DNA of 32,445 bases, taken from assembly GCA_002402465.1 (NCBI GenBank), contig DHFW01000021.1, positions 1 through 32,445 on the forward strand. Reading direction: 5' to 3'. Positions 7,252 through 13,139 of the stretch are shown here, in pieces. The notes under the pieces were generated by a model, which had not been told where the DNA came from, made no database searches, and saw only the letters and a list, made by a program, of their open reading frames with translations. Positions within the stretch are counted from its first letter, which is position 1. Each line of letters opens with the position of its first letter. A program made the position numbers and the translations under genes. Source of the DNA: Bacteroidales bacterium UBA4814. GTDB taxonomy: Bacteria; Bacteroidota; Bacteroidia; Bacteroidales; UBA7960.

Positions 7252-7431
7252 TTATTTTCCGCTTTTAAGCCTTTTAGCCTGTCCTTCTCCTCCGCCTGCC
7301 TTGCGGCGCTTTCCCATGCCTTGTCCGAGGTGTGATGTTTGGTTTTCTGTGTCGGCAGCTTTGCATTTTCCGAGCCTGCGGCCCGTGCCGGCACCCTTGC
7401 CGTCGGGGCCCGTTCCGTTCATTTTGGGCAT
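7252..7431 (-). CDS. DUF5320-like very small basic protein (first copy)
   Basis: A 59-residue frame that a 60-residue cutoff would miss. It opens MPKMNGTGPDGKGAGTGRRL, clearly the same motif as its downstream neighbour (G-x-G-P-x-G-x-G-x-x-T-G-R), followed by GKCKAADTEN and a Lys/Gly-rich end. It starts 12 bp after the stop of the NifX/ORP-like gene and stops 25 bp before the second DUF5320-type gene, so it fills what would otherwise be a 217-bp gap in a tight operon. It is shorter than usual and lacks the aromatic and coiled-coil segments of longer members. The operon position and motif match make it a probable real gene. Function is unknown. Confidence 0.7.
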   Translation of the reverse strand: MPKMNGTGPDGKGAGTGRRLGKCKAADTENQTSHLGQGMGKRRKAGGGEGQAKRLKSGK

Positions 7432-7443
7432 TTGCTTTGAGTT

Positions 7444-7761
7444 TTAATGGTCCAACATTTCCATAATATCCATAATACGTTTGTCGGGGTCTTTTACCAC
7501 GATCATTTGGATTTTCAGACTGTCGAGCAGCGGCTTGATTTTTATACCAAACTCGCCCGAAACAATTTTCTTGACCTCGTGAGAAGCCACCTGTTGCACG
7601 GCCTGTGGGCCAGCACCTTCCTCTGCATCACGCGCCTTATTGGGTATAAAGGCTATAACTTTGCTTTCGGTGTCGTAAATCACAAAATAAGCGCAACGTC
7701 CAAAGCGAGGATCAATCAACGAGTCATGTGAGTTTCCGGTACTTGTAATGGCAACTTTCAT
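7444..7761 (-). CDS. NifX/ORP-like dinitrogenase iron-molybdenum cofactor family protein
   Basis: A 105-residue protein when started at MKVAITSTG (ATG at 7761). An alternative start at 7797 would overlap the DUF134 gene by 23 bp and add an atypical 12-residue lead. The fold is that of the orange protein / MTH1175 group, with DPRFGRCAYFVIYD near residue 20-33, a GAGPQAVQQVASHEV helix and GEFGIKIKPLLDSLKI. Desulfovibrio ORP, a family member, carries a Mo-Cu sulfide cluster; whether this one does is unknown. It immediately follows the DUF134 regulator (13 bp) and precedes the small DUF5320-type genes. Confidence 0.84.
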   Translation of the reverse strand: MKVAITSTGNSHDSLIDPRFGRCAYFVIYDTESKVIAFIPNKARDAEEGAGPQAVQQVASHEVKKIVSGEFGIKIKPLLDSLKIQMIVVKDPDKRIMDIMEMLDH

Positions 7762-7774
7762 ATTTATTTTTGGT

Positions 7775-8389
7775 TTAATGTTTTTTACCTTTTCCATGCC
7801 TGAATTGCTGAAAATTGGGCCTGGCTTTTCTTTTTAAATGCACATTGCAGCTGGGACAAAACTGGTGGCTGCATGGCCTTCCATGGTGGTGGGGTTGTTC
7901 ATAGCCGCATTGCGGACACACACAGAAATCAGCACATTCATCTTCCCTGATCTCTTCCGGTGAAGATTCAACTTCCGATTCTGCTTCAATTACTTTATTG
8001 CTGCCACATAAAGGGCAGTATTCAACCTTTTGGTCCTTTTCAATATTATTGAAAAAACACTTGCAGTTTATGCAGTGGTACCAGTCTGAATCAAAATAAA
8101 CTTTTCCGCCTTCAATGGAAATTTGGCGGCCTTCCACAAAGGCAAGGGCTATTTTTTGGCGTGCACTGGAGTAAATACGGGTAAAGGTTGGCCGCGAAAC
8201 ACCCATTATTCCCGAGGCCTCGTGGTGGTTATACTTATCATAATCGCACAGGCGCAAGGCTTCGTATTCCTCAAAATGAAGATTAACGGCTTCCGTTATT
8301 CCTTTTCCTGCGTCAGGTCCGTAAGGCTTAAAACCCTTAACCAGTGGAGGATTGATTACTTTTCGAAGTCTTTTGGATCGTGGCGACAT
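7775..8389 (-). CDS. DUF134-family DNA-binding regulator with zinc-ribbon C-terminus
   Basis: A 204-residue protein. The N-terminal half (about residues 1-95) is the DUF134 domain, a sigma-70 region 4-like helix-turn-helix: LHFEEYEALRLCDYDKYNHHEASGIMGVSRPTFTRIYSSARQKIA. DUF134 proteins often stand alone at about 100 residues. Here an extra C-terminal half holds Cys pairs C106/C109 with C125/C128 (a zinc ribbon), C158/C161 with C178/C181, and HHH at 167-169, suggesting metal sensing or structural zinc. It heads the NifX/DUF5320 operon and probably controls it. Its upstream region contains a strong promoter and two matching palindromes, consistent with autoregulation as a repressor. Whether the Cys/His half reads metal, redox state or an Fe-S cluster cannot be told from sequence. 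Confidence 0.86.
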   Translation of the reverse strand: MSPRSKRLRKVINPPLVKGFKPYGPDAGKGITEAVNLHFEEYEALRLCDYDKYNHHEASGIMGVSRPTFTRIYSSARQKIALAFVEGRQISIEGGKVYFDSDWYHCINCKCFFNNIEKDQKVEYCPLCGSNKVIEAESEVESSPEEIREDECADFCVCPQCGYEQPHHHGRPCSHQFCPSCNVHLKRKARPNFQQFRHGKGKKH

Positions 8390-8390
8390 A

Positions 8391-8410
8391 TATTATGAAC
8401 TTTTGTTCGC
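8391..8410. promoter_or_regulatory. Predicted operator 1 (GAAC-N4-GTTC)
   Basis: An inverted repeat GAAC-TTTT-GTTC (core 8397-8408) directly before the DUF134 start codon and spanning the expected transcription start. The 20-bp plus-strand sequence matches operator 2, read on the minus strand, at 15 of 20 positions, including the shared run ATTATGAAC. Confidence 0.6.
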
Positions 8411-8412
8411 TA

Positions 8413-8444
8413 CAAAGATAGTGAACCATGGTTCATAATGCAAA
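8413..8444 (-). promoter_or_regulatory. Bacteroidota-type promoter of the DUF134 operon
   Basis: Reading the minus strand, a TTTG box at 8444-8441 and a TATCTTTG box at 8420-8413 match the Bacteroidota -33/-7 consensus (TTTG, TAnnTTTG) with an ideal 20-bp spacer. The expected start of transcription is near 8406, giving a leader of about 17 nt before the ATG at 8389. Confidence 0.75.
8421..8440. promoter_or_regulatory. Predicted operator 2, filling the promoter spacer
   Basis: A perfect 14-bp palindrome TGAACCATGGTTCA (8422-8435) lies exactly between the -33 and -7 boxes. Protein bound here would block RNA polymerase. It has the same GAAC-N4-GTTC layout as operator 1, with centres 26 bp apart. 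The DUF134 protein is the obvious candidate ligand. Confidence 0.65.
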
Positions 8445-8460
8445 TTTTTTTAATAAAAAA

Positions 8461-8481
8461 ACCGGAGATTATTTCTCCGGT
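8461..8481 (-). terminator. Intrinsic terminator of the amn-holA-PHP operon
   Basis: An 8-bp stem ACCGGAGA / TCTCCGGT with a 5-nt loop is followed on the minus strand by a run of seven T and further T-rich sequence. It sits about 50 bp past the stop of the PHP-domain gene and just upstream of the DUF134 promoter. Confidence 0.82.
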
Positions 8482-8529
8482 AAAATGTTGTTTTCTTAAG
8501 TTTCCTCGAAACCTGTTGAATCAGAAGAA

Positions 8530-9639
8530 TTAAGGCATGTTTAGTTGCAGATTCACCCGCAGGTTTTCTTCGGTGCCTGTAAAAAAGTTAGTGATGATAA
8601 AGGGCAATTCAGTAGGTTGGCTCAGATTAGCAACTGGTATCACAACAGCACTGAGAGCTTCGAGTTGAAAGGTTTTGCCTTGGTCATTTTTCAATGTTAT
8701 TGGAATGTCGGTCAAATTGGAAAGGGTAATGCTGGCCGAACCATCAGGTTTGATATTGAAGGGCTTGCCTACTCCAACCGAAGCATAAAACATTTTTTCA
8801 AGCCATAGTTGAGGTCCTGCCAGCTTACCAGCGAAAAAAGCCACCGTTTGCCTGTTGAACATGGCTTCTTTCATGGCCTGTTCGGTTTTTTCGCGGGCAA
8901 TCACCAGCGTCATGGGCCTGAAGTAATTGCTGTAGCCGGGCATATAGGGCACCGGCTCGTGGATGTCGCTGTTGGCTATGAACGCCAGATTTTTCTCGCG
9001 GCACCAGTTGAGAGCCACAGGGTACCATTCGTCAAAGTTATACACTTCAACGCCGTGTATCAGGTCTTGCTTCATCAGCTTTTCGTGTTCATCGAACCAG
9101 ATGCAGGTGTCGGGCTGCTGCGCCTGCCAGCCCGGATGGTTCCAGAAAATGAAGGCACCCTGCTTTCGGGCTGCTTCCAGGGCTTCCTGCCATGATTCTG
9201 TGTCAAGCTCGTCTATGTCATTCAGGAACAAAGCATTCAGGTGTCCGGGAGGCATGCGGCGGGTGATTTCGGCCGACTTTACCAGAATGATGCCGTATTT
9301 TTCAGCTTCGGGCAGTGCAATCTGGTGCACTTGGTTGAGGCTTCCCGAAAGGAATTCTCTTTTGGGCCGGTACTCCACGTGATCGGAAATGGCAATGGCA
9401 TCGAGGCCATCGCGCCAGGCTTCCTGCACCCGCACGGTTGGCCAAACCGAACCATCAGAAAAAACCGTGTGCAAATGAAAATCGCCCTTAATGATCACGT
9501 AGCCTTCCAGTTGGGGCATGCGGATCTCACGCCGGGGCTGATCGGGGAAAACCTCCGGCTCCTTTACCACATTCAGGTTTTGAGCAACCAAATAGTTTCC
9601 AATGATAAGGAAAATCAAAGAAAAGATTGACTTTTTCAT
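8530..9639 (-). CDS. Secreted PHP-domain metal-dependent phosphoesterase
   Basis: A 369-residue protein with a Sec signal peptide (MKKSIFSLIFLIIGNYLVAQ), so it is probably periplasmic. The PHP domain carries metal ligands in the usual order: DFHLHTVFSDG (H55, H57, D62), ISDH (D86, H87), E124, NHPG (N167, H168) and NSDIHE (D225, H227). PHP enzymes hydrolyse phosphoesters such as histidinol phosphate, nucleoside phosphates or DNA ends; the substrate here is not known. After about residue 280 a beta-rich C-terminal domain, absent from cytosolic PHP enzymes, may bind substrate or surface polymer. It is the last gene of the operon, 17 bp after the cvpA-like gene. Confidence 0.85.
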   Translation of the reverse strand: MKKSIFSLIFLIIGNYLVAQNLNVVKEPEVFPDQPRREIRMPQLEGYVIIKGDFHLHTVFSDGSVWPTVRVQEAWRDGLDAIAISDHVEYRPKREFLSGSLNQVHQIALPEAEKYGIILVKSAEITRRMPPGHLNALFLNDIDELDTESWQEALEAARKQGAFIFWNHPGWQAQQPDTCIWFDEHEKLMKQDLIHGVEVYNFDEWYPVALNWCREKNLAFIANSDIHEPVPYMPGYSNYFRPMTLVIAREKTEQAMKEAMFNRQTVAFFAGKLAGPQLWLEKMFYASVGVGKPFNIKPDGSASITLSNLTDIPITLKNDQGKTFQLEALSAVVIPVANLSQPTELPFIITNFFTGTEENLRVNLQLNMP

Positions 9640-9656
9640 ATTTAATTGGAGTTAAT

Positions 9657-10163
9657 TTACACAATCCATGTTTTGGGCAGCGGGATGAAATCCTTTGCCG
9701 GCAAAATGTAGTGGATCAACTTCTCGATGTGGGGCAGCAGCAGGCTTCCTTCGCGGGCGTTGTCGGAGAGGATGGTAATGTGCGGGTTCAGGTAGTTTAC
9801 AAAGATCATCACTATACTCAGTATGAGCGCGAATTTCAGGGCGCCCACCACTAATCCGGCAAAGCGATTGATGAAATTCAGGTGAATGGCTTTGAGCATG
9901 CGCTCAATTACTTTAGCCAGAAACTTTAGTGAGACAACCACCAGCACAAAAACTATTGCAAAGGCAAGAAACTTAAATGGAATAGGGTTCCAGTCGACCA
10001 ATGCCACCATAATACGCCCTGCCACATCGGCAGCGATGAGGGCAAGAAAAATGCCAGCTGCGAGTCCCACCAGGGTGGCTGCCTCAATAAGGAAGCCGCG
10101 GCTGAAGCCCCTGATGGCACCCCAGATCAGGGGTATGGCAATAATTATGTCGATGTAGTTCAT
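9657..10163 (-). CDS. cvpA: CvpA-family membrane protein
   Basis: A 168-residue inner-membrane protein from the ATG at 10163 (MNYIDIIIAIPLIWGAIRGFSRG). Upstream in-frame codons fall within the EVE-domain gene, whose stop is 1 bp before this ATG. Four hydrophobic segments and the early motif (D-I-I-I-A-I-P-L-I-W-G-A-I-R-G-F-x-R-G-F) are typical of CvpA. In E. coli the family affects colicin V production and envelope stress; in Bacteroidota the role is undefined. Confidence 0.82.
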   Translation of the reverse strand: MNYIDIIIAIPLIWGAIRGFSRGFLIEAATLVGLAAGIFLALIAADVAGRIMVALVDWNPIPFKFLAFAIVFVLVVVSLKFLAKVIERMLKAIHLNFINRFAGLVVGALKFALILSIVMIFVNYLNPHITILSDNAREGSLLLPHIEKLIHYILPAKDFIPLPKTWIV

Positions 10164-10164
10164 G

Positions 10165-10572
10165 TCAGCCATTCCCCAGTTCAACAATGGCATCAAATGC
10201 TTCCCTGGCAAGGGGCATTACTGAAAGCCTCGATTGTTTGATCAGTGCAATGTTTTCAAGCCTTTCGTCGGCTTTGATGGCTTTCAGGGTGACCGGTTTT
10301 TTGAGGGCCTCTACCGGTGCTACTTCAACCACCACCCAGCGGTTATCTTCGGTGGTGGGGTCGGGGTAATGTTCTTTTATCACCTTGCAAATGCCCATGA
10401 CCTGCTTTTCGTTCACGCTGTGATAAAAAAGCACCAGGTCGTCTTTCTTCATTTCCTTGAGGTTGTTGCGCGCCTGGTAGTTGCGCACCCCATCCCAAAT
10501 GGTTTTTTTGTCCTTCACGAGCCTTTGCCACGAATAGGCGCCGGGCTCACTTTTTACCAGCCAGTAGTTCAT
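10165..10572 (-). CDS. EVE-domain (PUA-like) protein
   Basis: A 135-residue single-domain protein that opens MNYWLVKSEPGAYSWQRLVKD and continues TIWDGVRNYQARNNLKEMKKDDLVLFYHS, the EVE/thymocyte nuclear protein 1 signature. EVE domains are PUA/YTH relatives that bind modified bases in DNA or RNA in an aromatic cage; bacterial stand-alone EVE proteins are widespread and poorly studied. It is 1 bp downstream of holA and 1 bp upstream of cvpA, so firmly operonic with DNA replication genes. Confidence 0.88.
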   Translation of the reverse strand: MNYWLVKSEPGAYSWQRLVKDKKTIWDGVRNYQARNNLKEMKKDDLVLFYHSVNEKQVMGICKVIKEHYPDPTTEDNRWVVVEVAPVEALKKPVTLKAIKADERLENIALIKQSRLSVMPLAREAFDAIVELGNG

Positions 10573-10573
10573 G

Positions 10574-11620
10574 TCAGTGCAGAATTTTAAATGTCAGCTC
10601 CTTGAGCAGCTCTCCGGCGTCGGCCGATCTGTTACCCACTCCTTTGACTTTCAGGTCGCAGTCGCGCAGGTATGAAAAAATCTTTTCTATGCGTTGTGGA
10701 GGGTAGTTTTTTGCTGCAGTGTGGTATCCTTTCATTAGGAAAGGATGTACCCCAATGGCCGAAGCCAGCCCCTTTTCGCTTTTGTCGGTGGCATAATGAT
10801 ACAGCATCAGTTTCTGAAAATACTGGTATAGCATGCCAAGGGTAAGAAACAGGGGATTGGCCTTTTGATTGTCGCCAAAATAACGGGTAATGCGGTAGGC
10901 TTTTTCTTTGTTGAGGCTGCCCAGCGCATCCTGCAATTCAAAAATATTAAAATCCTTGCTGATGCCGATATTCTCTTCGATAATTGCCGGGGTAATTTCA
11001 GCTCCTTTTTCCAGGCTGATAAAAAGTTTTTGTATCTCGTTGGTGACCTTGGCCAGGTCGGCTCCCAGGTGGTTGGCCAGCATCTGGGTGGCTTTGGGCG
11101 AAATCTTGTAGCCTTTTCGCTGTACGTAAGTTTCTATCCAGCCCGGAAGTTTGTCGTCGTAAATGCGCTTGCTTTCAAAGAGGATCCCTTTCTGGGCAAT
11201 GGTCTTGGCAATTTTCTTGCGCCCGTCGAGGGTTTTGTACTTATAGCAAAATACCAGGATGGTCGATTTCAGCGGGTTTTCGAGGTATTTTACCAGCATT
11301 TCATTTTCCTGGTTGGGGTTTTTGGCACCATCGCGGGGTTCGATGTTGCGCACATTCTGTGCCTCGCGTACAATTACCAGGTGGTGACTGGCCATCATGG
11401 GAAAACGCTTTGCCACGCTGATTATGCCGGGCAGGTCGGTGTCCTTGCCATAAAGGATGCTCAGGTTAAACTCTTTCTCATCGTCTGTAAGCACTAGTTC
11501 TTCAAGGTAATTCGAGATGACATCAATAAAGAAAGGCTCTTCACCCATTAAAAAATATACAGGGTGATAAACCTTGTTGCGGATATCTTTAATAATTTGC
11601 TCAAAGGTAAGGCTGGCCAT
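10574..11620 (-). CDS. holA: DNA polymerase III subunit delta
   Basis: A 348-residue clamp-loader delta subunit, the wrench that opens the beta sliding clamp. The N-terminus (EQIIKDIRNKVYHPVYFLMGEEPFFIDVISNYLEE) and the middle segment (FESKRIYDDKLPGWIETYVQRKGYKISPKATQMLANHLGADLAKVTNEIQKL) follow the HolA pattern, and the length matches the family's usual 330-350. As usual for delta, no Walker motifs are seen. It lies 24 bp after amn. Confidence 0.92.
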   Translation of the reverse strand: MASLTFEQIIKDIRNKVYHPVYFLMGEEPFFIDVISNYLEELVLTDDEKEFNLSILYGKDTDLPGIISVAKRFPMMASHHLVIVREAQNVRNIEPRDGAKNPNQENEMLVKYLENPLKSTILVFCYKYKTLDGRKKIAKTIAQKGILFESKRIYDDKLPGWIETYVQRKGYKISPKATQMLANHLGADLAKVTNEIQKLFISLEKGAEITPAIIEENIGISKDFNIFELQDALGSLNKEKAYRITRYFGDNQKANPLFLTLGMLYQYFQKLMLYHYATDKSEKGLASAIGVHPFLMKGYHTAAKNYPPQRIEKIFSYLRDCDLKVKGVGNRSADAGELLKELTFKILH

Positions 11621-11644
11621 AATACAGGTTTCCCCTGCGGGGAA

Positions 11645-12427
11645 TTATTCGTCGTAATGAAATTTCAGGTGCTTCACGGTGAGCCCGTTGTTAATAAGTT
11701 CTTTCAGCGAATCCACACCGATTTCGAGTTGTTTATGCACAAAATTTTCGGACACCACCCTGTCGCTGGCCTCGGTTTTAACGCCCGAAGAAATCATGGG
11801 CTGGTCAGATACCAGCAGCAGCGCGCCGGTGGGAATGCTGTTGTAGAATCCAACAGAAAAGATGGTAGCGCTTTCCATATCGATGCCCATTACCCTGATT
11901 TTCCGAAGGTATGCTTTAAAATCTTCGTCATGTTCCCATACCCGGCGGTTGGTGGTGTATATGGTGCCGGTCCAGTAGTCGAGGTTGTGGTTTCGAATGT
12001 TGGTCGAAACGGCTTTTTGCAGGTTAAATGCTGGCAGGGCAGGCACTTCGGGCGGAAAGTAGTCGTTTGATGTTCCTTCGCCCCGCACCGCCGCAATGGG
12101 CAAAATGAGGTCACCAAGCTGATTGATCTTTTTCAGTCCGCCGCATTTGCCCAGAAACAGCACCGCTTTTGGCTTCACGCTGCTTAGCAGGTCCATAATC
12201 GTAGCTGCATTGGCGCTGCCCATGCCGAAGTTTATGATGCTGATCTGCTCGTGGGTGGCGCTGGGCATGGCCCTGTCGAGACCCTTTATGGGTGCATCGA
12301 ACCATTGAGAAAACAAATTCAGGTACTGGTTGAAGTTGGTAAGCAAGATATATTTGCCCATTTCATCCGCCGGGGTGCCGGTGTAGCGGAAAAGCCAGTT
12401 CTCTACAATTTCTTCGCGCGTCTTCAT
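11645..12427 (-). CDS. amn: AMP nucleosidase, short Bacteroidota type
   Basis: A 260-residue enzyme of the purine nucleoside phosphorylase fold that splits AMP into adenine and ribose 5-phosphate. Conserved parts are IINFGMGSANAATIMDLL, FLGKCGGL, LILPIAAVRGEGTS and VMGIDMESATIFSVGFYN, where the ME(S/T) glutamate contacts the ribose. It is about half the length of E. coli Amn, which has an extra N-terminal domain; the short form is the usual one in Bacteroidota. It is the first gene of the operon ending at 8530. A TACTTTTG box at 12465-12458 on the minus strand could be its -7 element, but no good -33 box was found. Confidence 0.9.
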   Translation of the reverse strand: MKTREEIVENWLFRYTGTPADEMGKYILLTNFNQYLNLFSQWFDAPIKGLDRAMPSATHEQISIINFGMGSANAATIMDLLSSVKPKAVLFLGKCGGLKKINQLGDLILPIAAVRGEGTSNDYFPPEVPALPAFNLQKAVSTNIRNHNLDYWTGTIYTTNRRVWEHDEDFKAYLRKIRVMGIDMESATIFSVGFYNSIPTGALLLVSDQPMISSGVKTEASDRVVSENFVHKQLEIGVDSLKELINNGLTVKHLKFHYDE

Positions 12428-12517
12428 GCAAATTTATTTTAAGAAATACTGTGCTGACAAAAGTAATATAAAGCGTTACGAATTTAGTAATTTTGGCGTT
12501 GCCGACTTTGATATTCT

Positions 12518-12973
12518 ATGGAAACCTTGAATTTGCCCGTATTTGCGTTTCGCTTGAAGCAGGAGGGTAAAAAGAAGCTGATTTTCGATACTTTTCGGAA
12601 AAAGTATGTGACCCTTACACCCGAGGAGTGGGTAAGGCAGCATTTCCTTGTCTGGTTGCATCTGCACAAGGGTTATCCTGCCGGACTGATTGCAGTGGAA
12701 GTGTCGCTTAAATATAACAACATGCAGAAGCGCGCCGATGCCATTATTTATGGCAAGGAAGCCCGGCCCCTGATGATGGTGGAGTGCAAGGCGCCTGAGG
12801 TGAAGATCACCCAGGAGGTTTTCGACCAGATTGCCCGTTACAACTTTTCTTTTGACGTGAAGTACCTTGCTGTGACCAATGGCCTGGAGCATTTCTGCTG
12901 CATGAAAACAGACGATGGACCGGGTTGGGTTTTTCTCGAAGATATTCCTGATTTCGGGCAGCTTTCTGTCTGA
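12518..12973 (+). CDS. Stand-alone HsdR-N-type (PD-(D/E)XK fold) protein
   Basis: A 151-residue protein resembling the N-terminal nuclease domain of type I restriction R subunits (HSDR_N_2 type). The fold signature can be read: E-rich helix near the start (PEEWVRQHFLVWL), then RADAIIY with D75-region aspartate, then MMVECKAP with the E-x-K pair, then a helix and AVTNG. There is no helicase, specificity or methylase gene nearby, so this is not a restriction system. It is divergent from amn with a 90-bp gap, and a TAATTTTG box at 12488-12495 may be its -7 promoter element. Function is unknown; a conserved Bacteroidota housekeeping nuclease is possible. Confidence 0.8.
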   Translation: METLNLPVFAFRLKQEGKKKLIFDTFRKKYVTLTPEEWVRQHFLVWLHLHKGYPAGLIAVEVSLKYNNMQKRADAIIYGKEARPLMMVECKAPEVKITQEVFDQIARYNFSFDVKYLAVTNGLEHFCCMKTDDGPGWVFLEDIPDFGQLSV

Positions 12974-13139
12974 ATTTCCCTGAAAGGGAGAATCAAAAGG
13001 CAAGCAAACCGGAATAATCATAGAATAGATTTAAATTCGTTGTCAAAATTAGAAAAATACCAGACAAACGAATAAGTTCTGCATAAAAGTTGGCCTGTTT
13101 TCGCCTTTTGATTAATTTTATCCAATAAAAAAATCATTG

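Noticed and set aside
7227..7394. N-terminal extension of the downstream DUF5320-type gene
   Set aside because: The strong Shine-Dalgarno site before 7226 and the family motif at that ATG fix the start; the extension is the other frame of the 59-codon gene.
12977..12989. TCCCT-GAA-AGGGA hairpin after the HsdR-N-like gene
   Set aside because: A 5-bp stem without a T run is too weak for a terminator; mentioned only as another instance of the CCTGAAAGG core.
12476..13021. A 181-codon minus-strand frame opposite the HsdR-N-like gene
   Set aside because: Antisense shadow; the plus-strand protein has the DAIIY/ECK motif set, the minus-strand frame has none.
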